A DNA stretch of 64,000 nt from the NCBI GenBank assembly GCA_963277665.1, contig OY728125.1:1715308889-1715372888 (forward strand). Direction: 5' to 3'. The notes under the pieces are model-generated. The model had not been told where the DNA came from. It was given only the letters and a program-made list of their open reading frames with translations, and searched no databases. The stretch's first letter is position 1. Every line of letters starts with the position of its first letter. A program made the translations under genes and the position numbers. Below are positions 14,190 to 28,448 of this stretch, piece after piece. The stretch is from Viscum album (taxonomy: Eukaryota; Streptophyta; Magnoliopsida; Santalales; Viscaceae).

Positions 14190-15681
14190 TTTGAGGTTTT
14201 ATGTTATTTGATTTTTACATAATTAAGGATATTTTATGATACATTTATGGAAATGAAACCCTTTGGTTTAGTAAATATTTTATAGTTAAGGTTATTTGTG
14301 GAATAATTAATTTATATTTTTAGGCATAAGTATAAAGTTATTGATTACCTTTATGATTAATATGATCATTGATGTTAATGTAAAAATATTTAATTAAAAT
14401 TATTAGTTTGTGTAATGAAAAATAGACTGAATAGATATCATTAGTTGTTAAAAAGTGATGTGGTCATTAATATTAATTTTGATGATGTTCATCATATTTT
14501 TGGGGATTTTATAAGAATTACATTAATATAGTTTTAGAAAATGAATAGCCCATAGGCAAGAAAACCACCCCTTTAATTTAACAAGGCAATGAGTCTTTAA
14601 CCTATAACCGAATGGGGAAAAGGATACCGTTATTAATAATAGATTATATGATGTCCTGGTTAGTATGAATATTTCTATTTTATATTATTTAATGGATAAA
14701 GTTTCAGTTATTTTTGGGAAGAATATTATAAGAAAAAATATTTCTGTTGTTCTGGTATTTTTATGTGAATAATGTTATTTTTGGAGTCATTTTATTAGGT
14801 TGAGGTATATATAACCTTTATGTTTAATATATAGGACACTTTGGGAAGAGTAATATTATGTTTTTAGAGATATACAATGAATGGTATGATATAACATTTG
14901 AGGTTAAACCTTTTTATAATGTTGAGTCAATTTAGGTTATTTGGGATATAAGGTTATTTATTCATGGAATGATCTATGTGAAACCTTTGGTTTTATTATT
15001 GAATTTTAGATATCAATGTATTATTTATTCATATGAAGGTATATTTTCTTTTGGTATTATATTTAATTATTCGAACCATTTTCATTTTAGTAAATATAGA
15101 ATGAAAATATTTTTATTATTTTGCGGATTATTTAATCTATTAGAAGTTGATTTTAGTTCTTCAAGGGGAAACATTCATCTTGAATACTCATCATTTGGAT
15201 AAAAAGAAGAGAATATAGTGGAAATTTATTATAGGATGAAATACTACATTTCAAGTAAGTATATTTCATTAATTAATTAGTATATATGGTAAATAAAATC
15301 CTTTAATTAATGAAAATTAACTTGAAATGGAAATTTTATCCTTTTAACTTTATTTCTAATGAATTTATGGTCTTTTCAGCCCTCACTGATGTATGGTTTT
15401 GTTGTCCTTTACTCTATCATGACTATATCATCTACCACTCTATATTAGTCAGTTGTGGTTAGTTTTATACCCCATGTATATATTTTAAATTCCCACCAAT
15501 TTTCTCTTTATATGGTAACCCAAATATGTGATATTTCGGGTAACATTTGTGTTTCTCACTTTTCCTTTCCAAAATAAGTTTTATTATCCTTATGTACAAT
15601 GTTGTTTTTCAATAAAGGTTGAACGATTGTTGATCTAGGAAAAATTATGAGCATTATATTCATTTATGTGGGGGGGTATAA
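14190..15681 (+). mobile_element. Internal segment 3 of the noncoding element, 5' truncated
   Basis: The segment begins at the deletion junction and lacks the primer site. It carries the gatgtcctggttagta block near 14650 and ends in the purine tract at 15669-15681. An ORF at 14969-15202 lies in a stretch shared with the other units and its product has no recognisable domain. Confidence 0.65.
15669..15681 (+). other. Polypurine tract of unit 3
   Basis: The tract tgggggggtataa is followed by tgtaacaaataaggg, the LTR start. This is the ladder copy whose purine tract and LTR start most resemble the young Tekay element. Confidence 0.7.
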
Positions 15682-17666
15682 TGTAACAAATAAGGGTTTA
15701 ATTTTTTTATTTCCCTTAAAATAGTTTAATTTCTTTAATAGTTTTCTTTACACGCAACATTTAGTTTAAATGAACCACAATATATTATTAAAATACCATA
15801 ATTTAATGGGGGAGTTATTATATAGACATTTAATTTAAAAATATGAATAACACTATCGAAATTATGAAAAAATATGGTTCAAACATTTATAAAACGAACT
15901 TATTGGAAATCAATTGATTAGAAATGAAAATAACAAAATTTCAAAGTAAAATATTTTTTTATGAATACCAAATTTTAAGCGCATAATGTTTTTTATATTA
16001 ATAAATTAAAATAATCACTATTGATGAATGGTTTTAATTAATTTTATATATTTTATATTCAATAGTATTTTTTTAATAATCAAATAATGTTTTTTACTGT
16101 GTATGTATTAAGAATCAATCAAATTTTATGTTCAAATATGAATTTTTCTAAAAATTATTTTTTTTCATTTTTTAAACTTTTAAAAAATGAATTTATTCCA
16201 ATATTATTATGATGTAATCATGAATTAATAATTTTATGGTAATATTTTGATTGACCTAATATATGTTGAAGTATTTAAATAATATATGTTAAAACATTAT
16301 TTTTGATTTTGAACCCATGCTTTACTTTTTTGAACATAAGTTATATTTTATTCAAATAAAAATTTATTTTTGAGACATTTTAATTAATGGCATGGTTGGA
16401 AGATTTTATTTAGTTTTTGATAGATCCGAAAGTATAAAAAAATCTATTTATTATTATTTAAAAAAATAAAATCATGGAAACTAATTTTTTACATTATATC
16501 AAGGTAAATTGATTTTTACTCATACATCTTGTATTTCCCAAAAAACTATTTTTCTTTGTGTTTTCAACATTTATATTAAAATTAATTTATAATACTTATA
16601 AAAATTGAATCTTAAAAATTAGACCCCATAGTTTGAATTTTGAGGTTCATATTGGGTAAATATGTCACTATTATTTTTAGTCATTATGATTAATAACATT
16701 GGTAATTATTTGTTACCTCGGTAAGGGAAAACAAATAAAATAGGGATAAATCTTCATGACAAGGCTTTAAAATTGGCCGAACACTTGAATATATGCAATT
16801 GGATGAGTTTATTTCATCCATTTTCATCCAAGACTCAAAAATATTGTCACTTGGTATTATTTTTATTTTATTTTGATCATAATATTATTTAATGAAAAGA
16901 ATAAATAAAAAATGTCACTCTCTTGACTTTAATATATCTAAAATATTTAAATAATTTTAAGAAGATGATAAACTAATTTACAAATGTATATTTTATTTTT
17001 AAATTATTTTTTATCATTGTATTTTTTTTTAATTTTCAGTGATTTAGTAATTACATTAAATTATTACACAACATTGACAAAATATTTATTCAATTAATAG
17101 AGAATTAAAGTAAATAATTTTAAAAATACTAAAAGCAATAATATTTATATTAATTATTATGTTATATGATTTCTTTAGATAAATTTATCATATTGAGAAT
17201 GTTTTAATGGTTTATATTCAAATTTATTAACTATCTTGATGGCTTTAAAGTCAATTTAAATGATTAGTTCCAAAAATGATATCAATGATATTTTATAATA
17301 AAAAATATTTTATTAAATTAATAAAATTTAATAAAAATATCATCATATAATTGACTTATATATGGTTTTAAATATCAATCCAGGTCCATTTGTGTGTCAC
17401 CTTTCCTTTTATGGTAAAATCATAGACACTTAAATAATAGAAAACTTTGATATTGCGATAATTGTCAAAAGGATTAACGAGGGTTAAAAATGAGAGATAA
17501 GTGTTATAATATCACATAAACATATATAAATTTTATTATTTGAGATTATTTCTAGTTATCATCATACAATATTGTAAATATATTAATTTCAAGTAACTTT
17601 ATTATAAAAATTAATATATATTAATTTCATTATTTATATAATACCAAGAGTGCCCCTCCTCTCACT

Positions 17667-17676
17667 TATATAATGG
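17667..17676 (+). promoter_or_regulatory. TATA block of LTR-c
   Basis: The motif tatataatgg lies between gtgcccctcctctcact and aaccgcctctcctc, a context almost the same as in the young Tekay LTR. Confidence 0.6.
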
Positions 17677-18001
17677 AACCGCCTCTCCTCTATTACTCAC
17701 ACATGTTGAACCTTATGTGATGGATATATTATAAAATAATTATTCACTAGGTTCTTTTACAAAATCCCAAAGCTTCTGTTCTTGGAAAAAGGTCACCCCA
17801 TTAAGGATAAATGTGTAAGACAAAAGTGGTTTCTCATTGAAGAGATGTAACTCTTATTTAAGAGTTTTCAATTTTATTTCTTCTCATAAATCCCCTAAAT
17901 CCATGGAATAAATTAAAAAAATATTTAATTAAGTACTTTTAACATACTAAATTGTGATTATGATGATGTAACAACCATTTCAGATCTTTTTTTCACCACA
18001 T

Positions 18002-18252
18002 GGAAGGTGAAAACATCACTCATGTATACGTACGACTTACCATCTCCACAAAGAGGTGTAATTAATTTCTCATAACCAATTTACATGGATGGTTATAATG
18101 ATGGATTTAATAAATATATTTGTAATTTATGATATTATTATGATTATGTAAGAGTGGATTATTATTTACCTTTCTTTTATTTCAGCCATCGAAAAATGGG
18201 AATAACATTCATGCGTACGTACGACATAACATCTCCATGAATGATGTAATTA
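18002..18252 (+). repeat. Paired GTACGTACG motif copies in LTR-c
   Basis: Both copies keep the palindromic core: atacgtacgac followed by catctccacaaagagg, and gcgtacgtacgac followed by catctccatgaatgatg. They are about 185 bp apart. Confidence 0.7.
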
Positions 18253-19997
18253 AAATATGTATATAATGAATATATATGACATTAATCTAATATTTAAAAT
18301 TATATATATGATGGAACCAAGATCAAATTATAATTACCGGAACTGCGGAACCAAATATTTCATGAAATACAAAACATTTAACACATAGAAATAATGATTT
18401 TAATAAATTATTATTAATAAATGGGTTTTGAAATGTTATAATAGGGTTATATATGATACTATATGTATTAAAAATTTTATGGTATAGAATTATAATAAAT
18501 AAATAATAATTTATACAGGAGGTTTGAGAACTTTCTTAGAAAACTGAGATCGAGGTAACAATTTATTTCGCAATATCATCCTTATTCAAGATTGTTTATG
18601 TTTTATGTTTCCATTGAGGTGATTATTTGATATTTTATCATAAAACCATTTAATTTTTCTTCTACTATTTTTATTCCTAAAAATTTCAAAATTTCATTAC
18701 ATTTTCTTCTCTTTTGTACCCAAGATACTATAATAATGATTTTAAAAAAAACCAACATTGTTTTCCATTCAGTTAGGAATATTTTTCTTCAATATTCATT
18801 TATAATTTAAAATGTTTCCAGGAAGGTTTTTACTATTCTAAATTGATTTGTTAAATTATTTTTTTCCATGTTTGAATTTTTATAAATATGTTGAGCCGTT
18901 TTGTCATTTTATAAATGTGGAATATTTGTCTAAATGTGTGAACAAACTATTTGTTTTAACATAAACCAAACGAATTTATTTTCTCAACATCATGAATAAT
19001 ATTTTATTTAAAATCTTCCTTTCAATTATTACAAATTTATTATTATGAAAAATCATTTCATTAATTTCTTTAAAATTTTATATTTTAAATTAGTGATTTC
19101 AAAATGAAAAAGTTATTTTCCTCAAGAAATCTTCTAGTGATATTTTTAAATTTTATTCTCTATTTCAACATAATTTTATTAATATTATTAATTAATGAAG
19201 ATATAATCTAATTATACCATACAAAATATTTCTTTGGATGGTTTATAATCTGTTTGACTAGGTAAATTATTGAAATTGTGTGTGATAGTTCTTCCAATAT
19301 AGATGATTATTGATTGCAAATGAATATTGATTATGTTGTTCATTAATATGAAGAATTCCTTGGACTTATTAAGTTGTGGTTGTGGAATTGAATTACATAG
19401 CCCTCAATTAAATTATAGGTCTCATGGGAAAACTTTTGTTGGTTATTTGGAAGATTCCATACCCATTTAAAAAGATTTTTTTTTGGCATGAGGCCACAAC
19501 GATAATATTAAGATGTTTAGAATTATTTATTCCATCACTATGAAATAAATTATTGATGTCCATGTGATTATTTGAATAGTTACGATATCTATGGATAAGA
19601 TTCATTATCATGTTATTATTTATAAACAATTATTTGATCATCATTTATTTTGGATATATTATTCTTCATGCTGATGTCTTGGATTAAATGGAATGTGTTT
19701 TCAATTATTTATCTTTACATATTTATTATTCTTATTTACTGAAAATATATTCCATTATATGTAACACTTAATGAGCATTTGATATCACCCTTATTTTGAT
19801 TCCATTCCTCAAGATGTTAAGAAGTGTAGTGTGACTGACAAGAAATGAAATTATAGAGAGAATACTGATGTTCTAATTAAAAATACATTGTTTTGTTCTA
19901 TGTTTTCAAATATATGTGACATTAAAGTGTGTATCTAGTTTACAAAGACTAATAAACTGTTTTTTCCTTTGGGATGTGATCATTGGTATCAAGTTAT

Positions 19998-22743
19998 TGT
20001 TCCCTTGGATGTATTTACCCCCAAGAGGGTAGGGGTGAATCAATGTTTTATTTTTATGAATTATTTTTCTTTTGAATTAAATATAATGAACTTGTTATGA
20101 TTCTCGATCCACTCAATGATATATATCAATATAAATTCATGTGAAATGGTAGTAATATAGAGATAAACCAAAAATATGAATAATGTTTTGTATAATGACA
20201 TACTCCTTGTCATGTTAGTTATTCCATCTAACATGGATTCTCAACTATAATCTTCTTATCAATTAAAATGGTTGATACGATGTCACACTATATCTCTCCT
20301 GAATCTACACATGAGGTTCTTCATACAGTATCCTATTGTGTTACTAGAATCCACAATGAACTTATCCACCAGATACTTCTACTCCTAATTCAAATAAGAG
20401 GCTTCTCTTACTACCAGGTCCAACTGAGAGGCATACTCCTTTATTAAATTTTTGATCTACTTTAGGTTGGTCTATTAATATTCATCCAAGATATTTCAAG
20501 ATCATACATTCTTGTATACACTTCAAGAACCATTAAAACTTTCTAGTATTTCTCACAAATCATTGAACACCTATATTTGATTAGTTTCCTTAGTTGAACA
20601 GTGTTATAGATATAATTCCTTCTGATGATGAAGTCCCAACCCGACTTGAATGTGTAAAAGTTTTTCATATAACTTCTTTATTATATGATGAAAGATTAAT
20701 AATTTCAAAACATAATTCAATATCTTCTTGAATCATCCATTTATGTACACTTTATGTAAGGATTTTATAGAATCCAAAACCATTGAAAAAATATTTTTTA
20801 ATCTTCATTATTATGTTCACCCAAATTATGTTTCAGGTATGTTTTCACATGAATGTGTATTTATTATCACATGCATAGAAAGGAATACATTCTTCCCATT
20901 CCTCTTCATTTTTCTTTTCAAAAACACATTATCCACTTTTTTTCTAAATGTATGTATAAGTTCACTACCTCTTTCACATAAACATTATGCAAAATATAAT
21001 AATGGATATTTAGGTACTTCATAGAAGGGTTAATACACTATCTTGATGTGTGCGTGAAATTTTTATTTCTCAAAGTACACATTGTCTACTTCTTTTCATA
21101 CTTCCTTCAAAAAATAGTATTTATATACTTTATAAATTAACTATGTAATCCTTTAATGAAAATGGAACTGATCCTTTATTAAATATAATGTGTGTGAAAA
21201 TGTATCACTATATCTTAATTAAATTCATGCAATGTATGAAGATAACACATGAGAGTATCATGTAAACTCAAGTGTCTTCAGATAACTTGTTCATCATAAA
21301 TACTTTGAGTGTGTTTGACACAAGTTGAAAGACTTGAAGAATATCCCTTTCTCCCTCATGTAACATTATCATGGTGAGGGATTCTCCCATCTTGCAAGCA
21401 AGAGATGTATAATGGATCTATTTTCTTTGAAAAAAAAATAGGGCACTCTTAAGATAATAGGTAGACTATATCAGTCTTGATTATTATCATTTTATAGGAA
21501 GCTATCCACCACTATTGATCTAATAAAATTCAATGTTAGATCACTATTTTTTATGTCATGTCAGTCAACATTTTTAATTCTTACACATATTGAATTATTT
21601 TAATTTTTATGCGAACTAGGTCATGATGAAAATCAAGTCACCTATTCTTATGTGACAAGGATTTCTTCCCATTTTCAAGAGCATTATTATAATCTAATGA
21701 TTCTTATTTAGATGATAGAACACAACTATGTATATCTTAGTCTTTATACAATGAAATTTTCAATCATCAAAATATTCATCTTTCTAAATAATCGTATGCA
21801 TGAAAGAGGTAGAATTCATTCATTATAATCCTTCATCTCATAATTTATGAATATTGGTCTCAAAAAATTCATGACAACTGTGGATTCAATCAGTGGTGGT
21901 ATTGGAATCTCCTTCATTACAATGGATCTCTAAATAAGGTAGAGGTAGTAGATGACAAGAGGCAATGATTGGATGGATTATATGGAGAAAATAAGATGGC
22001 TCCCTAAATGTATGTAACATTATAAAAATGGGATCAGTAACCAATGATTGTTTATCCCACACCATAAATTCTTCTAATTTAGGCTTTAGGTTACTAGAAA
22101 ATCAATGCCATAACACACTTGAGATGGATATGTGGGATAATCCCCCATCACAACTTCACAGACCACTGGATTCAGCCAAGTGGGCTTCTCGCCTAACCTA
22201 TGCATGGCTCATTCAAAGAATGCTTCCAATAGGCCATATACATGGGCCCGACTACACTATATGGGAACTATTCTTTCCCACCCTTCTCTACAAGCCATGT
22301 GCTTTCCCAAGTTGGATCCCTTGGGAATGGTTGACATTTGAGTCCCATAGATCCATATCTAATCCTAACTAGTGTCTTGGACCCTATTTTTTTTAATAAT
22401 ATCACAAATTATATATAATACATAGAAATATCTATGTAAAAATATAAGTGTCATTCCATTCTAAAATTTACTGCTCAAGTCTTAATCCTCATGCAATAAG
22501 ATATATTTCGTGGTCTTATTCTTCTAAAATATTGTACTAAACAATGTGCCCTCTATGAAAAATGTATTTGAAATTAAGGCCAGTGCAATCAATCATCACG
22601 TTTAACATGGGAAATTTATTAAGCATGAAATCCAGTGAAGTAATGTGAATCAAGAATTTTTTCCAATGAATCACCGCTCCATCCAAACTCACAAAACACA
22701 TATAGAAACATTATTGAAAACAAATGCAACATTGGGTCTAACA
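19998..22743 (-). repeat. SIRE-type LTR remnant B1
   Basis: The block runs from tgttcccttggatg to attgggtctaaca, 2746 bp. Read on the minus strand it starts with a tgttagacccaatgttgca type end preceded by a ggagaagatt purine stretch, and closes with a CACCCC-rich end. I recall this arrangement for SIRE/Maximus Ty1-copia LTRs. A second copy of nearly equal length is at 53459-56200. The ORF at 22028-22372 lies in a richer patch shared with that copy (near 55480-55850); its product has no family signature and the other copy does not keep the frame, so I treat it as noncoding. ORFs at 19408-19629 and 20728-21024 are likewise unsupported. Confidence 0.55.
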
Positions 22744-23043
22744 ATCTTCTCCATTGTACTTTATTGTTGATATATCTTCACATATTTGAAAGTAAATATG
22801 GGTTCTCAAACTTTCTCCCCCTTAATGGAAATAAACTTAAAAGGGTAACTAGGGGTATTATAATCAAATTTTTCTTTAAAAAACATGTAATTCAAGATTA
22901 CAAGAAAAAAATCCTTTTTCACTTCTAAAAGATGGCTAATTTTATATTGTTTTAGTAGAAAATGCCTTAATTTAATCAACAATAAGACTACATAGGATAA
23001 ACTGCTATAGAAAAAAAGATAGTTACAACAAAGGTTTACTATG
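22744..23043 (-). mobile_element. 3' internal tail of SIRE-type remnant B1
   Basis: About 300 bp adjoin the LTR and align with the start of the longer tail at 56201 onward. One shared point is the tcaaatttttctt stretch; another is caaaggtttactatg against ccaaggttctctatg. The sequence then returns to ladder internal sequence near 23044. The rest of the element is missing. Confidence 0.5.
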
Positions 23044-24295
23044 TGTACTATAGAAATCCATAATGGTTAAAATGTGATTTGGTAATTAAAAATATTTTTT
23101 TGGATGTTCATCATATTTTTTGTGATTGTTCATGTAATTAAATTAATATAGTTCTTAAAAAAAGGACAACCCATTGGCTAGGAAACAACCCATCGAATCT
23201 CGCAAGGCCATGGGATTCAACCCATAACTCAGGGGCAACAAGGGTGCAGTTCCAACCACTAACTTACATTATGTCCTCTGAATCATGAAATTGTTTATTT
23301 TAATTGTTTTTTTGGATAAATATTAAGTTAATTTTCCAAGATATATTATCAGATCAAATCATTCTGATTTTTTTAGATTTTGATTTGATTAATGATATTT
23401 TGAGAGGCATTTTATTAGGTTGATGTACATATAAACATTAGTTTTGAATTGGAGGATTATTTGAGAAGAATACTATTATATTTTTGGAGAAGTAATATGA
23501 AGGGTATGATATAAATTTTGAGGTTAAAACATTCATTAATTTCGAGGCTATTGAGATTATTTGGGAAATAAGGTTATTTATTTACCGAACGATCTATGTT
23601 AAATCATTGGGTTTTTTATATAATTTTAGATATTAATGTATTATTTATTTATATAAAGGTTTATTAATTTTGGGTATCATCTTATATTGTGAAAAAAATT
23701 CTTTAAATAAAGATATGAATAATAGTTTTTTATTATTTTGTGGATTATATGATCAATTAGAAGATGATTTTAGTTATTATAGTATGAAAAATTCATCTTG
23801 AATACTCATCGTTTTGAAAAAATGAATATATTGTAGAGAAAATTGAATAAATAATGAAATTTTATTTTTCTTGCAATAATATTTACTAATGTTCTTAATT
23901 TTAATGGTAAATAAACTCCTCAACTTTAGGAAAAGGATCTTGAAATAATAATGTTATCATTTTACCTTTATTTCTAATTAACAGATTTTATTTTTACCCC
24001 TCCCTAATTTATGGTTTTGTGGTCATTAAACTTATCATGACTAGGTTATCTATCACACTGTATTATTACATTAAAATTAGTGTTCTCCCATATTTATATA
24101 TTTTAACTCAACACTAATTTTATCCTTGTTTGGTATCCCAAATTTGAGATATTTCAGGTTACCTTTATGTTTCTCACTTTTCATTTTCAATATTAGTTTT
24201 GTTATCCTTATGTACTATGTGGGTTTTTAACAAAGGTTGAACCTTTGATGAATGAGATAATATTTTGAGGGTAAAATTTGTTTAAGGTGGTATAA
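23044..24295 (+). mobile_element. Internal segment 4 of the noncoding element, 5' part replaced
   Basis: Ladder internal sequence resumes at a stretch equivalent to about 1955 in unit 1. It carries the aggacaacccattggct block near 23164 and ends in the purine tract aaggtggtataa at 24284-24295. No coding sequence is visible. Confidence 0.65.
24284..24295 (+). other. Polypurine tract of unit 4
   Basis: The tract aaggtggtataa is followed by tgtaacacacaagga, which preserves the TGTAACAC start also seen in the young Tekay LTR. Confidence 0.65.
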
Positions 24296-24631
24296 TGTAA
24301 CACACAAGGATTTTATGCTACATTTCTCATCAAATAATTTAATTTATTTGATCATTTTCTTTATGGGAAGAATTATGTTTAAACAAACCTTGATATACTT
24401 TTAAAATACTATTATTTAATGGGGAGTTTTTTGATAGTCAATGTATTGAAGGATATAAATAAGACTAACTAAACTATTAAAAAAATGATTTAAAATTGTA
24501 TAAAATTAATTTATTCATTAAAAAATGATTATAAATGAAATTAAAATCATTTTAAATTAAAATGGAAGTTATTCTGAAAAAATATTTTTATGCATGTAGT
24601 GTTTTTTATCATAATAAATTGAATTAAAAAC
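24296..24631 (+). repeat. LTR-d, first segment
   Basis: This is the start of the fourth complete LTR of the ladder. It is cut by the SIRE-type element at about 24632 and continues at about 37988. Confidence 0.65.
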
Positions 24632-26394
24632 TATTGTTCGGAGTGAGTACCACATGAACGGGTGAATTGTGTTCCCAATAAAAATTTCTATTGAACATGG
24701 ATTAATTTGAAATACCCTGATTAATTTAAAACAATGTAGTTAATCATTATAGAAGATTGTAATATGTTATAATCTTTCAAAAGGTTTCTTAACTATTTAT
24801 TATCTCTTAGGTAAGTAATATGAAATATTAATTAGTTCTTTGAAATAAATTTACTTAATTAAAAAATTATAAAAATACTAATAAATATTGAATATCAAAG
24901 TTTTAGTTTTTGTTTGGTTAAAATAGTTTCAGTTTTAAAAGTGGAAGGAAAGTAAAAAAAACAAAGTAGAAATTTAAAACAAGACGTTCAGTCTTAGGAT
25001 GAGACATATTCCTCTTTACATTGTGATCACTATCCACCATGAAGTTTATATAAAATAAAATTTTTTATTCACAACCTATAATGGGTTTTACAACAATTTA
25101 CAAACTGTCTAGGTCACACACAACCTCTTCCACTGTTATACATTGGAGTAAAAACAAACAGGTCACACATGGACCCCTACCACTATTATCTATGCGAGTA
25201 AATGTGTAAAACTATTTAAAATAATATTTCATTTATCTTATTGTTCAGTATAAGAGATAGTGTGCACATGATAAAAAAATATCATGCACACACACTGCTC
25301 AATATATAGAGAAAACAAATAGAACTGAGCAATGTAAACGTGTAAGGAAATAAATTATTGGTCTATTGAAGTTTATATTTTTACTCTTTGATTTGATTCA
25401 ATGTAAATCCAAAATTGGGTTATCTTGAAATATTTTTAAGAATAAAGAGTCAGAGACTCTTATTGTTGATTGGAGGAAAGAAGCAGATTTGTTTGAGATT
25501 TTGGCTTCCTCAGTCGAGTGATTGCAGGATGTAGCAGATCGACTCTTCAATTATATGTTAGTTCTGTAAGGTTGGCCTTTAATATTTTTATATAATTCTC
25601 ATCATCATAAGATTCTACACTTTTTTTATAAGGTAGTTTTCTTCTCTTTTTATTAGCAGTATCCGGAATATTCAGATCCTCTATGCTTCCTTATATTGCA
25701 TGTATGAAATCTTTTTCAATGAGTTTTGTTTTGAATATAAGAGAAAATAATTAAAATATAAATTGGAATTAAATAAAATAGTATAACACATAGAAAAATT
25801 TTAAATGAAAAGGTTAAGTTTAGAAATACTGGCGGTGAGTCTTAGAATGACGACTCAATACTGGCGATCTCTCAGATTCTAGATAAGACATGTTTAGCGG
25901 TGTCTCAGGCTGATGGTCTCTCATCATGGTGGTATGAAATTGTTGGTGTCTTATAATTTGACAATATTTCATGTCTGATTAGTGGTAGATAAAATTTCAT
26001 GTCTTACTATTTGTGTCTCATCAAACTGTAGGTCAATCTGGCAGTGTCTCACACTTTTCCAAATTTATGTCATCGGGACATGACATCCTTGTGGTGAGAT
26101 ATATTGGTGGGTTCTCATAGTTAATAAGATTTTATTGATGACTATGAGTCATAGAAAATTGTGATTCATGTGGAACAGTTTCAGTGTCAATAGCATGTCA
26201 ACATAGCGGTGAGTCAGTCTTAATAGTGAGAGTCTGGGAGTGACTCGATTTGGAAGTGCCTCAACATCAATGAAAACTTATCCTTAACCAATTTTATCAC
26301 CTATCTCAAAATATAAAATATTTTTATACAACATGAAATTCATTAATATCATTAGAATTGTGTTTTCTTAATCATTAAAAGAATAAGTTCAACA
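24632..26394 (-). repeat. 3' LTR of the SIRE-type element
   Basis: The 1763-bp LTR aligns with 35507-37987. Shared points include gggtgaattgtgttccc against gggtgaatttagtaccc, the gggagta blocks near 25190, the cctcagtcgagtgattg block near 25490, and repeated gtgtctca words in its right half. It lacks the insertion found in the other LTR. Confidence 0.75.
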
Positions 26395-26410
26395 ATGTCT
26401 ACCCTTTTTA
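26395..26410 (-). other. Polypurine tract of the SIRE-type element
   Basis: On the minus strand the sequence taaaaagggtagacat directly precedes the 3' LTR, the position expected for plus-strand priming. Confidence 0.55.
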
Positions 26411-27313
26411 TGACCACAATGCATGGAATCAAAGGTATCGCAAATATAAAACACGACATCAATGGTAAGATCAAAAAATAAAAAACTTGGTATATAATTC
26501 ATAGTATATTCAGATGGTATCAAAGTTAAATTATAAGAAAATAAAGGTAATTACTAATTATCCAAGGTAAAAAAGGTTAAAAACAAAAAATATCAAAGGC
26601 AACACATACCAATCATTGTAAAAAAAGAAATTACATAGGTTTCTACCACTTTTAGGATTATACAAAAATTAGAACATAAGGAGATGTAAAAATAGGAATT
26701 GGGAAAAGACTAAATATATATAATAGAATAATATTCAGACAAGGAATTTAGATAAGCCTTTAAAAAAATTTATTATAAAACAAGTCCCATAAAAATGGAA
26801 AAATATAAATTCAAAAACATCATAAAGGCTTATGGGAAGGATCCATAGGTTCTTTTCCTTTTCTTTTTTCATTCTCTGGATTAGAAGAAGAAGTATTATA
26901 AGGTACTATAAGAAAAGTAGATGGAACACTGGTGGGGAGTATAGCTATGTCCCGAGGACGATCTTCTATAATAATAACTAGACAATGTTTCCTCATATCT
27001 TGTGAATGTGGTATAGGGAAAGGTTGGAATATTGTAGGTAAAGGAACACAAGGATCCCTGGTAACTCCTAGTCTAAAATATAGATGTGGAGTTACTAGAA
27101 TGTGTTCCTGAGAAACAACTATAATTCCATGAATATGAAGAAACAACTTCATCAGATTGATGAAATCCACAATGATCTAGGAACCAATTTCAATTGAACA
27201 AAAGAATTATCATTTTTCCTTTAAAAACCAATTGATCACTAGGGTCATTTTTTTCAATTGATACACTAGTTCCATGAATGCCTAGGTAACTGATGACATT
27301 CTCAAATTTTCTA

Positions 27314-27634
27314 TTATGAACTTAAAATTAGGTTCATTGATTTCTTTTTATAAATCCAAGAGAGATAATATCTTATGGACCTGGTAATTGACACCCTATC
27401 ATATTTCATATCATTATCATATGAGGTAATAAACATTTTAGCATGGTCCATGTTATATCTTACTCGAATAAAATTTACTTTGTGTTGGTCAAGCATGAAA
27501 CTTGAAGCACTGGTTAAGGTAGGTCTGAACACGCCTCTAACAATAGATCTTATCACCTCAACATCAAACCCTAGAGAGGTAGGATTAGATACAAATTTAT
27601 CACATGATACATATTCATGACTCTTAATAGTCAT
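27314..27634 (-). pseudogene. Unrecognised ORF in the SIRE 3' region
   Basis: The 106-codon reading frame has a normal mixed composition (for example NPTSLGFDVEVIRSIVRGVF early and FIRVRYNMDHAKMF in the middle), unlike the low-complexity ORFs elsewhere. It lies between pol and the 3' LTR on the element's coding strand, so it may be part of the accessory ORF of SIRE-type elements. I could not match it to a domain. The adjoining ORF at 26820-27170 may be a continuation in the same region. Confidence 0.35.
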
Positions 27635-28448
27635 ATCAAAATTTGATTTAAAAGTATACTTTATCTCCTCAATGAAATATTTGATAGAATGAATATCAAT
27701 TATTACCCTTTCATTTTCAATATCTATCTTCTAGATTTGATGAATCATTTTAGGTTGAATGTGTTGAATTACCAACTAAAATTGATATCTTGAATCATTT
27801 TCAATAATCATGGTCAAGGAAAGAGATTAATTATTCATAAATTTATCAAAATAAGATAATAAAATTTTAAAAAAATCACCTAATTCACTCTATATGACTA
27901 TATAAACTTTTAGAATGGGATCAACAGGGTCAGGTATATGATCTATAATTGAGGATTATTTTAAAAAACCCATAAAAATAAACTTGAGATATCACATTTC
28001 CCTTAGGATATTCTTTATTTAGAACCTCAGTTCCACCAACCTTTGGTGGAAACCTTACTCCACGTGAGAACTTATCCCACTCTTCATACATTTAATCAAA
28101 CCAACTTTATAATGTTTTAGAAATAGGTGTTTAAGATACAATAAGTAAAAAAACTACACATAAGAATGTAGGAGGGATAACACTAGGGTTCTCAACATCC
28201 TGAATAGAAATATTATTTTCACCAAACAATAATTCAATAATTGAAGGTTCCTCTTCCTTCTGCTAATCAATTTTCTATATAATAAGTTTATTCCCAACAA
28301 TAGTATGTGCAACTACCACATAGATGTGAACATGAGTCTCTTCAGTATCTATATAATCCAATTATACCTCACTAACTAACTCAAAATATGGAATCTCTTT
28401 CTTACTTTGATCAGCCACATATTGTTTCACAGTATAAATCAAAAACAT

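Larger units (their letters stand above)
15682..19997 (+). repeat. LTR-c of the ladder, 3' end interrupted
   Basis: The LTR starts with tgtaacaaat and has the TATA block at 17667 and well-kept motif copies (atacgtacgac at about 18027 and gcgtacgtacgac at about 18213). It runs up to gatgtgatcattgg near 19990, where SIRE-type sequence begins, so its true end is missing. It preserves the uninterrupted counterpart of the Tekay insertion site (attgggtaaatatgtcac, 16651-16668) and of the SIRE insertion site (cactattgatgaatgg, from about 16016). Confidence 0.7.

Noticed and set aside
19984..19993. tggtatcaag as a primer binding site
   Set aside because: It is followed by SIRE-type LTR sequence rather than internal sequence, and the equivalent places in LTR-a and unit 1 do not read as a primer site. 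The match is probably chance.
22028..22372. A 114-codon ORF with good composition and several Trp and Pro residues
   Set aside because: It lies inside SIRE-type LTR remnant B1. The homologous stretch in B2 (near 55480-55850) has diverged without keeping the frame, and no domain is recognisable.
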